Part shown: positions 1 to 9,345 of the stretch, in pieces
Layout: the number at the start of each line of letters is the position of its first letter
How positions within the stretch are numbered: the first letter of the stretch is position 1
Source of the DNA: Aliivibrio salmonicida LFI1238
Lineage (GTDB): Bacteria; Pseudomonadota; Gammaproteobacteria; Enterobacterales; Vibrionaceae
Length of the DNA: 64,000 nucleotides
Direction: 5' to 3'
Assembly: GCF_000196495.1 (NCBI RefSeq)
Contig: NC_011312.1
Coordinates: 2,480,001 to 2,544,000 of the forward strand
Translations under genes and position numbers: made by a program
Notes under the pieces: generated by a model
Told to the model about the DNA's origin: nothing
The model's input: only the letters and a program-made list of their open reading frames with translations
The model's database searches: none

Positions 1-185
1 GTTGCCATTGCTGCACCGACTTTCTGAACCTGTTTGGGTTCTAAATGACGAATGATACTTGCGGCGTCATCTTCACTTAAACTAAGTAATAGAATCGCTG
101 CGCGCTCTGAGCCCGATAATGAAGAAAGATCAAACTCTGTCGCGTCTTCCTCTTTCTTGTCTGCTTCAATAATGTCATTAGCCAT
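1..185 (-). CDS. fliG: FliG, flagellar motor switch protein (5' part only)
   Basis: FliG forms the rotor/switch ring under the MS ring and transmits torque. Only the first ~61 codons are in the window; the gene runs off the left edge. The reading frame starts at ATG 185-183 and encodes MANDIIEADKKEEDATEFDL, followed by a stretch containing SERAAILLLSLSEDDAASIIRHL, typical of the FliG N-terminal domain that binds FliF. The start overlaps the last codons of fliF by 8 bases, a translational-coupling arrangement usual for fliFG. Because fliF upstream carries a premature stop, coupled translation and the binding partner may both be affected. Confidence 0.88.
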   Translation of the reverse strand, partial: MANDIIEADKKEEDATEFDLSSLSGSERAAILLLSLSEDDAASIIRHLEPKQVQKVGAAMA

Positions 186-1914
186 TTTCAGATACCCAAT
201 TTTTAACTACTTGCGCTGCTAATTCTGGTTCATTTGCAACAAGTGCACGAACCGCTTTCAATAAATCTTCATCTTTATGCAGATTTGGTAAATCAATGCC
301 TGAACCAAATTCAAATCCATCGCCATCCAAATCACTACCAATCAGTCCCATGTCGCCATCAGCGCCAGTGTTACCATTCGCAAGGGCATCTTCTTCTGCT
401 TGATTAGGGAACAGAAGTTTATTCATCGCAGGACGAACAAGAATAAGAAGCACGGCAATAATAACTAATGCACCAGCAAGCCATTTAACCCACTCGTTAA
501 AGTTAGGATTTTCCCAAATAGGCACATCAATTGAAATTGGTTGCTCTTCAATCGCAAATTTCACACTGATAACATTCAATAAGTCACCACGATCTTCGTT
601 AAGACCTACACTGCCAATTATAATTTGACGAATTTTATCAATTTGTTCAGCTGGTACTGGTGTGTACGTGGCTTCACCCGTATCTGGATTGACGGTTCTA
701 AGTTCTTTGACTGCAACAGAAACCGTTTGACGAGACAACGTCCCCGTTTGCTTTCGCTCATGGCTGATCGTCGTATCCAATTCAAAATTTCGAGTCGCTT
801 CTTTATGAACCGCGCCCTTACCAAGCACTGAACCGTCTTTTAGCTCAGAAATGTCTTGTGGAATAGCTGAATCAACAGGCGGTTGATTGCTCAATGCCCC
901 AGGGATACCCGCAATGACATTACCATTGTTGTAATCTTCTAATGTGTATTCACTTCGTGTTGATGGTGTTTGCGGATCGAACTGCTTACGCGTTTGTTCA
1001 ATCGCGCTGAAATCCATGGACACATCAACTTGTGCGGTATAGTTACCTAAACCGAGAATAGGGATAAGAATCGCGTCAATTTTATCGCGTAAAGATTGCT
1101 CTTGTTTACGCTCTAACTCTTGTTCTTTACGATGCGCTGTCGCCATCGGATCTTGCGAACCAGAACTCAATAAACGACCGTGTTGATCCGTCACCGTGAC
1201 ACGCGTTGGTTTCATGCCAGGAACGGCACTTGATACCATATCAACAATCGAATCGACTTATTCTTGTTTTAAATTTGCGCCCATACGCATCGTCAAGAAT
1301 ACCGTTGCAGAAGCTTCTTGATTATGACGTACAAACACACTTTGTTTTGGCATTGCAAGTAGCACTTGAGCTTTACGAATTGGACGCATTTGCTCAAATG
1401 TACTGGCTAATTGACGTTCACGGCTTAATTTTAGACGTTCTAGTTCTAAACGCTGTGATACACCAAAGCCCATGTCTTGTAATAATATCTCGTCCCCTTC
1501 TCCGTTAACGCTGCCATTTAAGCCAGCACGTGAAAGGTTAAGTTTCATTTGACTGAATTCTGAAGCTGGAACTAAAATCGTATTCCCATCCAGTTTGTAT
1601 TCTGCTTTTTGAGCATCAAGATGGTCGAGAACTTGAATAAGTTCGTCTGTTTCATAGACACCCAATGGGCGCATTTCAGGTTCTTGAACCCAAAAAAACA
1701 GCATAACGATCAACGCAACACAGATAGAAACAGACAGAACTAAGATAACTTGACGTAATAAATCAAGGTTACCTAATGCTGAATCCAACTTTGATGAACT
1801 TTGCTCATCAACGTCTGGGTTCTGTACATCAACAGAGCTATCAAGTGCCATTGCACCGCCTATTGACATATCATCAGATACTGACAAATCTGTATTTTTC
1901 TTATCTTCCGACAC
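178..1914 (-). pseudogene. fliF: fliF, MS-ring protein, interrupted by an in-frame TAA
   Basis: FliF is the inner-membrane MS-ring protein that seeds assembly of the flagellar basal body. The gene spans 578 codons, close to the usual length, but codon 219 is TAA (1260-1258). Upstream of it are the N-terminal membrane helix (around residues 55-75) and the ring-building motif region ending ANLKQE. Downstream, in the same frame and without any shift, come VDSIVD, then MVSSAVPGMKPTRVTVTDQ, a second membrane helix (WLAGALVIIAVLLILV) and the acidic C-terminal tail that binds FliG. The simplest ancestral codon is CAA (Gln). ATG 1239 could in principle restart translation, but that product would lack the first helix. 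fliE lies 17 bases upstream and fliG overlaps the end. FliF is essential for flagella in all studied systems, so a strict reading predicts a non-flagellate cell. A sequencing error or nonsense suppression remains possible. Confidence 0.85.
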
Positions 1915-1931
1915 GGCTTACTTCCTAGATA

Positions 1932-2243
1932 TTATACAGGCATGTTCATTAGTGTTTTATAAGCGTCTACTAGCTTATTTCGTACTTGAATGGTTGCATC
2001 AAAAGCAACACTTGATTTATTTCTTGCGATCATAACGTCAGACAATGAAACCCCTTCATCACCTCTGTCAAAACGCACAGCCAAATCACTTGACGCTTGT
2101 TGTAGACCATTTACGTTATTTACTGCTTTTGCAAACATAGCACTGAAGTCCGCACCGACTTCTTTACCTGTTGCTGGACGCGTCGTATTTGTCGCGTCTA
2201 GCATCATTGCTTGCATTTCGTCCTGTATACCACCGATTTTCAT
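1932..2243 (-). CDS. fliE: FliE, basal-body rod/MS-ring junction protein
   Basis: FliE (103 residues, normal length) joins the MS ring to the proximal rod and is exported early by the flagellar type III system. The protein starts MKIGGIQDEMQAMM and contains the conserved FliE C-terminal segment VSLSDVMIARNKSSVAFDATIQVRNKLVDAYKTLM, given here as recognised family signature in shortened form: SLSDVMIARNKSS and RNKLVDAY. It is the first gene of the fliEF(G) operon, 17 bases from fliF, and follows flrC with a gap of about 100 bases that contains a sigma54-type promoter (2302-2317). A ribosome-binding AAAG/GAGA sequence lies just upstream of the ATG. Confidence 0.93.
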   Translation of the reverse strand: MKIGGIQDEMQAMMLDATNTTRPATGKEVGADFSAMFAKAVNNVNGLQQASSDLAVRFDRGDEGVSLSDVMIARNKSSVAFDATIQVRNKLVDAYKTLMNMPV

Positions 2244-2301
2244 TTATCTTTCTCCGACCCAGTCAACTAATTGACTTAATGTTACGACCCGAAGTATATA
2301 A

Positions 2302-2317
2302 AGCAATTTACATACCA
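2302..2317 (-). promoter_or_regulatory. Probable sigma54 promoter of fliEF operon
   Basis: Read on the minus strand the sequence is TGGTATGTAAATTGCT. It keeps the invariant GG and GC at the correct spacing of a -24/-12 promoter (consensus TGGCAC-N5-TTGCA) but has T for C in the -24 block. It lies about 60 bases upstream of fliE. In vibrios the fliE operon is class III and depends on FlrC and sigma54, which supports the call. Confidence 0.6.
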
Positions 2318-2343
2318 AAATATCAATAAACTTAACCCGTTGT

Positions 2344-3780
2344 TTAACTTGGGATATCTATTCCAGCATCACGCATTTTTGCTAATTTATATCTCAGTGT
2401 TCTTGGGCTAATACCCAGCTTTTCAGCCACTTCTTTGCGCTTTCCATCACACGCTTTAATCGTTTCAAGAATAATAATGTATTCTTGCTCACGTAATTCC
2501 CCACCCAGCCCTGTCGACGAACTTGATGCATCCATATTGACGCTATCTGTTGATTCAACTGAAGGTTCATTTATTGACGGTATTTGTTGCTCAGGCTTAA
2601 TCGTTGGCACTTCACCACTGACTATTTTCTGTAAACTACTTGCATCAGCCCAATCAACCCCTTCAAGTAATATGTCATCCGCAGTGATGTAATTCTCCTC
2701 TGCCAAAATAAGGGCACGTTGAACTACATTGTCTAATTCACGTACGTTACCAGGCCAAGGATAAATCTCTAATTTGGCAATCGCTTCAGAGGTTAACGTC
2801 GGCACTGGCAGACCTTGTTTTTGACAGTGACGCTCAACCAAATGTTGAGCCAGAGGAATAATATCCCCTTTACGTTCTTTTAATGGCGGCCATGCAATTG
2901 GGAACACGTTTAGTCGATAATATAAATCCTCACGGAAATTACCTTCTTCAACGTATTTCTTAAGATCTCGGTTACTGGTTGCCAAAATACGAACATCTAA
3001 TTTGATGCTCTTACGGCCACCTAAACGTTCCACTTCTCGCTCTTGAAGCACTCGAAGCAATTTAACTTGTAAGTTAAGGTCCATTTCACTGATTTCATCC
3101 AGTAAGATAGTGCCACCTTGAGCTTGCTCAAACTTGCCCGGACACGCTTGAACTGCACCAGTAAAGGCACCTTTCTCATAACCAAATAAGGTTGCTTCCA
3201 ACATATTATCTGGAATTGCCGCACAGTTAATGGCAATAAAAGGCCCTTCACTGCGTTGGGAATTATTATGAATATAGCGAGACATCACTTCTTTACCTGA
3301 ACCACTAGGTCCAAGCACCATCACGTTCGCGTCAGTTCTTGCCACTTTGTCTGCTAACTTAAGTAATTTTAAGCTTTTTTCATCAGCAACAATGGCATTG
3401 CCTGTTTGTTCGTTTTTAACTGGCGCATAGCGACTAACCATATTAAGCAGCACTTCTGGCGCAAACGGCTTCGCCATGTAATCAATTGCGCCATCTTTCA
3501 TTGCTGAAACGGCATCTTCAATATTGGCGTAAGCGGTCATCAATAAAACGGGCAAATTCGGCCAATTTAATTTAATGCTACGAAGCAAGGCTAATCCACC
3601 CATTCCTGCCATTTGCACATCAGAAACAACAATATCAACGGGTTCTTTCTTCAAGATAAGTAATGCAGTTTCCGCACTATCCGCCTCTACCCACTCATAC
3701 CCTGCCAATTCCAATGTGTCGATCAATGCTTCGCGTAGACCTTCATCATCTTCAACAATTAATACTTTGCTTTGAGCCAT
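2344..3780 (-). CDS. flrC: FlrC, sigma54-dependent flagellar response regulator
   Basis: FlrC activates class III flagellar operons with sigma54-RNA polymerase. The 478-residue protein has a receiver domain at its N terminus with acidic residues EDDE and phospho-acceptor Asp about position 54 (VVSDVQMAGMGG), a central AAA+ domain with Walker A GPSGSGKE and the sigma54-contact motif GAFTGA, and a C-terminal Fis-type helix-turn-helix (EVAEKLGISPRTLRYKLAK). It starts two bases after the flrB stop, so flrB and flrC are one operon. The downstream gene fliE has its own sigma54-type promoter. All key motifs are intact. Confidence 0.95.
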   Translation of the reverse strand: MAQSKVLIVEDDEGLREALIDTLELAGYEWVEADSAETALLILKKEPVDIVVSDVQMAGMGGLALLRSIKLNWPNLPVLLMTAYANIEDAVSAMKDGAIDYMAKPFAPEVLLNMVSRYAPVKNEQTGNAIVADEKSLKLLKLADKVARTDANVMVLGPSGSGKEVMSRYIHNNSQRSEGPFIAINCAAIPDNMLEATLFGYEKGAFTGAVQACPGKFEQAQGGTILLDEISEMDLNLQVKLLRVLQEREVERLGGRKSIKLDVRILATSNRDLKKYVEEGNFREDLYYRLNVFPIAWPPLKERKGDIIPLAQHLVERHCQKQGLPVPTLTSEAIAKLEIYPWPGNVRELDNVVQRALILAEENYITADDILLEGVDWADASSLQKIVSGEVPTIKPEQQIPSINEPSVESTDSVNMDASSSSTGLGGELREQEYIIILETIKACDGKRKEVAEKLGISPRTLRYKLAKMRDAGIDIPS

Positions 3781-3782
3781 TG

Positions 3783-4826
3783 TTATTCTCCAGAATCAGT
3801 TTGAGTAGTGGTAAGAGGAATTGACATGGTGAAGCACGCACCATCATCTGGTTTTGAATACAAATCTAATTGCCCTTTGTGTGCTCGGCAAACCATTTGA
3901 ACAACCGCCAGACCAAGACCGGTGCCTTGTGACCGTGTTGTAAAAAAGGGTTCCATAATTTTATCTTGTAGCTCAAACGGAATACCGGGGCCGTTGTCTT
4001 GCACCGATATTTTTAAGAAACCGTTAACGGGTCGAAAAAAGACATCAATTTGAGCGCCTTTTCCAATGACCTGAATCGCATTCATAATGAGGTTACTGAT
4101 GGCACTTGCAATGGCGTTTGCATTTCCCATCATCGTTGTATGTTCATGCTCAACTTCTAAGTAGTAATCAACGTTATTCGATTGCAATGCGGTTTCTACC
4201 ATTGGGCGATATTCGGCAACAAGCTCTGCAATTGAAAAAGGTTTAACCACTTTATTGTCGCCGCCTTTGGCAAACAACAGCATGTCATTCACTTGTTTTT
4301 CTAGATCATGAAGTCTATCAACAAGTTTGGTTTGAAATCGTTTGTGTGTCGCGGCAGGGAGATTTGGAGAGCCTAGATTAGAGGCATATAGCATGGCGCT
4401 TGATAGTGGCGTTCTTACTTGGTGAGCCAAAGAAGCCACCATTTTACCTAATGAAGATAAACGCTGTAGATCACTGACGCGAGATTGTAATAGCCGTGTT
4501 TCCGTCAAATCCGTAATAAGAATCAACTGGCCCGTCGCAGACGCAGAAATAGCTAAACGTACTTTTCGTCCACTGCGTAAAGAGATCTCGTGACCATCAT
4601 CTTCTTTAGGATCAAACGATCGTTGAATTACTTCAAACCAACGTTCACCTAATAATGGCGGACCTAATAACTTAACCGCTTCGGGGTTTACTTCACACAC
4701 AATACCTTGGGTATCCAATAGGATCACCCCAGCAGGCATAACATCAAGCACTTGCTTATATCGTGTATTTTGCTCTTCTACTGAACCAAGAAGTGAGTAA
4801 GATTCACTCTCAATATTACCTTGCAT
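3783..4826 (-). CDS. flrB: FlrB, flagellar sensor histidine kinase
   Basis: FlrB is the cytoplasmic kinase that phosphorylates FlrC. The 347-residue protein has an N-terminal PAS-like region (about 20-120), a dimerisation/phosphoacceptor box (SLGKMVASLAHQVRTPLSSA, His in LAHQVRTPL), and an ATPase domain with an N box (NLIMNAIQV), G1 box (DNGPGIP) and G2 (GTGLGL). No membrane segments are visible, as expected for FlrB. The start is placed at ATG 4826 rather than TTG 4844 because the sigma54 promoter at 4862-4877 would begin transcription only a few bases before 4844. It is the first gene of the flrBC operon. Confidence 0.93.
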   Translation of the reverse strand: MQGNIESESYSLLGSVEEQNTRYKQVLDVMPAGVILLDTQGIVCEVNPEAVKLLGPPLLGERWFEVIQRSFDPKEDDGHEISLRSGRKVRLAISASATGQLILITDLTETRLLQSRVSDLQRLSSLGKMVASLAHQVRTPLSSAMLYASNLGSPNLPAATHKRFQTKLVDRLHDLEKQVNDMLLFAKGGDNKVVKPFSIAELVAEYRPMVETALQSNNVDYYLEVEHEHTTMMGNANAIASAISNLIMNAIQVIGKGAQIDVFFRPVNGFLKISVQDNGPGIPFELQDKIMEPFFTTRSQGTGLGLAVVQMVCRAHKGQLDLYSKPDDGACFTMSIPLTTTQTDSGE

Positions 4827-4850
4827 ATATTTATTTCCCGCCAAAACAAC

Positions 4851-4885
4851 AAAAGGGCTAATGCATTTTACATGCCAGCCCTTTT
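4851..4885 (-). terminator. flrA transcription terminator, loop contains flrBC promoter
   Basis: On the minus strand AAAAGGGCT and AGCCCTTTT form a perfect 9-bp stem around a 17-base loop, followed by TTGTTGTTTT. It follows flrA and precedes flrB, so it should terminate flrA transcripts. The sigma54 -24/-12 element of flrB sits exactly in the loop. Confidence 0.7.
4862..4877 (-). promoter_or_regulatory. Sigma54 promoter of flrBC
   Basis: The minus strand reads TGGCATGTAAAATGCA, with GG and GC correctly spaced and only minor departures from TGGCAC-N5-TTGCA. It lies about 36 bases upstream of the flrB ATG. FlrA-dependent sigma54 transcription of flrBC is established in Vibrio, which matches. 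Confidence 0.7.
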
Positions 4886-4952
4886 ACTGTTACTTATCAA
4901 CAAGTTAAATTGAAAACTTATTGACAGTGACGAGTCAATTAATTGTCACACA

Positions 4953-6434
4953 CTATCTGACGTCATCTTTATTTAAATTGTATTTACGCATTTTCTCAAC
5001 AAGAGTTGTACGGCGCATACCTAACATATCAGCAGCACGAGCAACGATGCCGTTCTGAGCTTCTAATGCTTGGCAGATCATATTAACTTCGACATCCGCA
5101 AGCATCTCTTTTAGATTTAATCCATCTTCAGGTAAATCACTTGAAGAAGGCCCAAAACTTTGATTATTTACTTGAGGTACACCATCATCATTGAAGTTTG
5201 CAAACATATCCGCTAACGCAGCTTGCTCTTGCTCTTCAATACTTTGTTGATTGTGGTTTTCTGGCTGGAATTCAGGAATATCACTGTAACGATACTTAGT
5301 GGGTAAATGATTAACGTCAACCGACTCACCAGGAAATAAGATCATTAAGCGTTCAATTAAATTCGCCAGTTCACGAACGTTACCCGGCCAATGGTGTTCC
5401 ATTAATGAATTAACAGCACGAGGCGTTAAGCGCACACGAGTACTGCCCTCCGCTTCCATTCTTGTCAGTAATTCTTGCAGTAATAACGGAATATCCTGTT
5501 TACGTTCACGCAAAGCAGGCATTTCAATTGGGAAGACATTTAAGCGGTAATAAAGATCTTCACGAAAACTGTTATTTTCAATCATGTCGTCAAGATTACG
5601 ATGCGTTGCCGCAACAATACGTACATCCGCTTTAATACTTTGATTACCACCAACACGCTCAAAACAACGCTCTTGAAGTACTCTAAGTAACTTCACTTGC
5701 ATCGACATTGGCATATCACCGATTTCATCTAAGAAAAGCGTACCACCTTGAGCCAATTCAAAACGACCTTTACGAGCAGTGATTGCCCCAGTAAATGCGC
5801 CTTTTTCATGACCAAAGAGTTCACTTTCAAGAAGATCAGGAGGAATCGCACCACAGTTAACCGGTACAAATGGTCCTTTACGACGAGGAGAATGATAATG
5901 CAGATTACGAGCAACCACTTCTTTACCCGTACCAGATTCACCCAATACAAGTACACTTGCTTCGGTACCAGACACTTGCTCAATCAAATGACGAACGGCG
6001 CTAATCGCTGAACTTTGTCCAACCATACTACGAAATAACGTATTTTTTCTACCAAGATGAGGAATACCTAAGCCACGACGACCCATGAATTCTTGACAAT
6101 GACGCAAGGCATCTGTCAGTTGAGGATAGTTAATCGGTTGATTCAATTCACCCACATAGTTGGTTAAATCCTCAATATCATGCGTAGCCCCCGCAATCAT
6201 GATAACGGGAATATGGTTATGAGAAACCAGTGAGTGTTTGATTGATTTTTTTAAAGATTCATCAGTAACTTGACCTAAAAAGCATGCGCTCCAAGGATCA
6301 CTCCAGTCAAAAGTAGACAGTTCTGATGTTGAGATAGCATGACAATGCTCGCCAATAAACTCAAGAATTACCTCAAGATTATGTCGGTTCTGATCGTCAT
6401 CTTCAATAATTAGTGTCTTTGCTAAACCTTGCAT
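4953..6434 (-). CDS. flrA: FlrA, master sigma54 activator of polar flagellar genes
   Basis: FlrA (FleQ family, also called FlaK) is the top regulator of the polar flagellar hierarchy and switches on flrBC and other class II genes. The 493-residue protein has an N-terminal FleQ-type receiver-like domain (LIIEDDDQNRHNLEVILE), an AAA+ domain with Walker A GESGTGKE and the sigma54-contact motif GAFTGA, an arginine-rich GNVREL segment, and a C-terminal Fis-type helix-turn-helix (AADMLGMRRTTLVEKMRKY). FleQ-type proteins bind cyclic di-GMP at the AAA+ domain; that property is inferred from family. It is monocistronic between fliS and flrB, with a 196-base gap upstream and a terminator downstream. 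The ribosome-binding site before ATG 6434 is weak. Confidence 0.95.
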   Translation of the reverse strand: MQGLAKTLIIEDDDQNRHNLEVILEFIGEHCHAISTSELSTFDWSDPWSACFLGQVTDESLKKSIKHSLVSHNHIPVIMIAGATHDIEDLTNYVGELNQPINYPQLTDALRHCQEFMGRRGLGIPHLGRKNTLFRSMVGQSSAISAVRHLIEQVSGTEASVLVLGESGTGKEVVARNLHYHSPRRKGPFVPVNCGAIPPDLLESELFGHEKGAFTGAITARKGRFELAQGGTLFLDEIGDMPMSMQVKLLRVLQERCFERVGGNQSIKADVRIVAATHRNLDDMIENNSFREDLYYRLNVFPIEMPALRERKQDIPLLLQELLTRMEAEGSTRVRLTPRAVNSLMEHHWPGNVRELANLIERLMILFPGESVDVNHLPTKYRYSDIPEFQPENHNQQSIEEQEQAALADMFANFNDDGVPQVNNQSFGPSSSDLPEDGLNLKEMLADVEVNMICQALEAQNGIVARAADMLGMRRTTLVEKMRKYNLNKDDVR

Positions 6435-6630
6435 AGGAGTGTGATATGCCTTAATTCTTTGATTTAATTGGCCAATTCATTGAACAGCAACAAAATTGTT
6501 CCACCATTTTATAGCATAAGAAAAATAAGGCAACCATGAGCGTCAATCTATCGACGCCATATCGTCACTCGTACGGCAAATGAGAGGTTAGTATAATAAT
6601 TTAAAACTAAATTTGATTTATACGTAATTG

Positions 6631-7041
6631 TTATATTCCGACTTGATCTGCTGTCAAATTATGAAATTCAGCCGGAATTTGGTCCCATGCGGATTTTATT
6701 TCACGCAGCATCTCAACCACATCATCAATCGGTTGAGCTTCATTATTTTGATTTGCTTGTGAAATTTGACGGATCATAAAATCATACAGAGAATCTAGGT
6801 TGCTCGCAATGTCACCACCGTCATCCATTGATAAACAAGAACGTAAACTAATTACGATATCTAATGCTTTACCAAGACGCTCGCCTTTTACAGCCGTATT
6901 GCCCTGTTGCATTGCAGCTTTCCCTTGGATCAGGCGCTCAATTGCACCAGCCATCAACATTTGAATGACCTTATGAGGTGATGCAGCACTTAATTGGCTA
7001 TCAATTGATACCTTTTTATATGCCTGTAGTGAGCCTCTCAT
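6631..7041 (-). CDS. fliS: FliS, flagellin export chaperone
   Basis: FliS binds the C terminus of flagellin in the cytoplasm and prevents premature polymerisation. The 136-residue helical protein begins MRGSLQAYKKVSIDSQLSAA and carries the family signature SPHKVIQMLMAGAIERL and KGERLGKALDIVISLRS. A good ribosome-binding site (GAGGAAATACG) precedes the ATG. It is the last gene of the flaG-fliD-flaI-fliS cluster, 15 bases after flaI, and the 196-base gap to flrA holds no gene. Confidence 0.94.
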   Translation of the reverse strand: MRGSLQAYKKVSIDSQLSAASPHKVIQMLMAGAIERLIQGKAAMQQGNTAVKGERLGKALDIVISLRSCLSMDDGGDIASNLDSLYDFMIRQISQANQNNEAQPIDDVVEMLREIKSAWDQIPAEFHNLTADQVGI

Positions 7042-7056
7042 CGTATTTCCTCAGTA

Positions 7057-7347
7057 TTATTGAAATTTTCTATAGAGCTGAACCGATTTTTTCGCATGGT
7101 TCAACTTTTGATAATCTAATGCAAATTTCTGACTTAAAGTGGTCATTTGTTTAATGATCAATTCCGTTCGTGCAATTGCGGTTTGCCATTCAGTAGAATT
7201 CACTATTTCTGACACTTGCATGCAGTCATGCAAAAGTTGTTCCCGATCTGATAAAAAAGTAGCCAGCAATTCAAAATTAATATCGTGGGCTTGATATTCT
7301 TGTTGTAATTGCTGATCTAATTCGTTTAATTTTGCTAATAAATCCAT
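7057..7347 (-). CDS. flaI: FlaI, FliT-like flagellar chaperone
   Basis: This 96-residue, mostly helical protein lies between fliD and fliS, the place of flaI in Vibrio polar flagellar clusters, where a FliT-type chaperone for the filament cap is expected. The sequence (MDLLAKLNELDQQLQQEYQ and later DREQLLHDCMQVSEIV) has no enzymatic motif. The start is set at ATG 7347, preceded by AAAAAGGTG, in preference to the in-frame GTG at 7356. The function is inferred from position and size, not from a strong sequence signature. Confidence 0.7.
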   Translation of the reverse strand: MDLLAKLNELDQQLQQEYQAHDINFELLATFLSDREQLLHDCMQVSEIVNSTEWQTAIARTELIIKQMTTLSQKFALDYQKLNHAKKSVQLYRKFQ

Positions 7348-7380
7348 CGGTAACACCTTTTTGGGCTTCTACTCTACTTG

Positions 7381-9321
7381 TTAACCTAACGCATTCATCA
7401 TGCCAGACAATTGGGCTTTCATTTTCCCTGTCACATCTTGCATGTTGGCAAATTTATTGCGAGTTCGCTCTTGAACGCTGTCCATTCGACGATCTAAATC
7501 AACTTGTTGATCATTTAAACGGTAATTCTGATCACGTAACGTATTCATACGTGTACGAATTGGCCCCGCGACCCCAGTCATACTTTGAATAACGTCTTCA
7601 ACTTTTTTAGCAAAACCTTTAGAACCGTCAAAAAATGTGTGCATTTGACTGAAGTTCTCATTCAATTGACGATCAAGCATTGCATCATTGATTTCTAAAG
7701 AGCCTTGACGAGTGGTTGAGATACCAAGCTCGATCAAGGTTTTTATCCCTTTAGGTGCCGATTCTACTGGAGCAACAAAGACTGACTTTAAACGAGATTC
7801 AGCAGAACGAACGACACTGTCCCCAGCCAATGGACCACTTTGCCCTGTCGCAGGATCAAACCCACTCAGTGATTGCGTGGTTTGATAAAACTGGTTATAG
7901 GTTGTTACAAACTGCTCGATAGCGGCTTTCACACTCGCTCGGTCAAACTCAACGTCTAATTCAACACGTTTACCGTCTTTTGTGGTTGTATTCTTTAATG
8001 TTAAATCAATGCCTTGAATTGCATCTTGAATAACATTGGTGTCACTACTAATTCGAGCTACACCATCTAATACCACTTTAGCACTGGTTGCCGATTGCAC
8101 TTCTTGAAGCCCTGAATAAAGGGGCTTTCTTGGCTTCATTTGATCCACTAAATCTTCAATGGGCTCTAGCTTTTTCTTCGCTATTTCTTTAAGTGCAGTA
8201 GGAACTTGTTCAATTTTTTCTTTTGCTATCTCAACGACGTCTTTCTTTGGCGCAGGTTGAGATGGTTCATAAGTAATGCCTGCGGCATTAAATACGGTGT
8301 CAGGTGTTTGTCCAATTTCGGCAAGGGCTTCAGCGGCTGATTGATCGCCTTGCTTTGCCGCTTTTGCTAATTCAATTTTTTCATCAGCACTTGGTAATGC
8401 GGCTTGTAATGTACCTGCTGTTCTTTCACTCCAACCAGACATGCCAGAGGTAGGATCCGTTGGGTCTTCTAACGTAGACAATGCCGCTGTCGCTTCTTGC
8501 TGCTGAACGATTTCTTTTGCCGCTTGATCAAGTTCAGCCGTCTCACGTTTTGCGTTATCAATAAGTGGTTTGAAATAAGCAAATTTCTCTTCATCTGACA
8601 GATCTTTCACTTCTTCTTTTGTTATTTGAACTGGCGCTTGAGGAGATTGTTGCGCTAATAACGTCGGAATATCGTATTCAGTCGACACTGAAGGATCAAA
8701 ATCAGGATTAAATCCAAAACGATGCAATGTATTATTATATTTAGCTTTTACATCGATTTTGATTTCATTGCTTTCCCCTGGTTTGTCAGAGGCAAGAATC
8801 AGACGAGATCCGCCATCGTCTTTAACTATAGAAGACTGCACTCCCGGATTACCAGGCGCGCTGTTAATTTGTCGTACAATGTCGGTGATTTTATTCTGAT
8901 CACCAACGACCGTCAGTGAGAACTCTTTTTCACCAAGATGAATCGTTAATTCACCAGGGCCAAATCTTGCGTCCTCTTTTACTGGGGACGATGCTAACTT
9001 TTGTGCTTGTGCCAATTGCAATACATCAATCGAGTATTTACCGGCAAGCGCATCTGGTGATGCAGTGGCATGAACGGCATCTTCATTACTGGTATTCACA
9101 CTTCTCGAGGCAAACGTATCCTCTTGACGAAAAGTCGCCATCAGAGTTTTCATAGTATCTAACGATTCTTGCAGACGACCATAACCACTGATATTCATGT
9201 CTATGTCTGAACGCTCACGGTCGATGCGCTGCTGCTTTGGTAAGCGCTCGCTTTCAACTATTTTGCTCACCATAGAATTAATATCTAGGCCACCACCCAT
9301 CCCCATCGGGCTCATACTCAT
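7381..9321 (-). CDS. fliD: FliD, flagellar filament cap
   Basis: FliD caps the growing filament and helps flagellin fold into place. The 646-residue protein has the FliD N-terminal signature (GGGLDINSMVSKIVESE), a DVLQLAQAQKLASSPV region, a variable surface-exposed middle rich in Glu, Lys and Ala (about residues 220-410, not obviously homologous to anything else here), and the C-terminal FliD domain (TTKDGKRVELDVEFDRASVKA up to MMNALG). The length fits Vibrio FliD, which is longer than enteric FliD. It starts 24 bases after flaG with ribosome-binding sequence GAGGAAAA and continues into flaI. No damage is visible. Confidence 0.94.
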   Translation of the reverse strand: MSMSPMGMGGGLDINSMVSKIVESERLPKQQRIDRERSDIDMNISGYGRLQESLDTMKTLMATFRQEDTFASRSVNTSNEDAVHATASPDALAGKYSIDVLQLAQAQKLASSPVKEDARFGPGELTIHLGEKEFSLTVVGDQNKITDIVRQINSAPGNPGVQSSIVKDDGGSRLILASDKPGESNEIKIDVKAKYNNTLHRFGFNPDFDPSVSTEYDIPTLLAQQSPQAPVQITKEEVKDLSDEEKFAYFKPLIDNAKRETAELDQAAKEIVQQQEATAALSTLEDPTDPTSGMSGWSERTAGTLQAALPSADEKIELAKAAKQGDQSAAEALAEIGQTPDTVFNAAGITYEPSQPAPKKDVVEIAKEKIEQVPTALKEIAKKKLEPIEDLVDQMKPRKPLYSGLQEVQSATSAKVVLDGVARISSDTNVIQDAIQGIDLTLKNTTTKDGKRVELDVEFDRASVKAAIEQFVTTYNQFYQTTQSLSGFDPATGQSGPLAGDSVVRSAESRLKSVFVAPVESAPKGIKTLIELGISTTRQGSLEINDAMLDRQLNENFSQMHTFFDGSKGFAKKVEDVIQSMTGVAGPIRTRMNTLRDQNYRLNDQQVDLDRRMDSVQERTRNKFANMQDVTGKMKAQLSGMMNALG

Positions 9322-9345
9322 GAATCGTTTTCCTCAATTAATGGT

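Noticed and set aside
178..1914. General recoding of TAA as Gln to explain fliF and flaG.
   Set aside because: Many intact genes in the window end with TAA at the normal family length (for example ptsI and flgT), so TAA works as a stop here.
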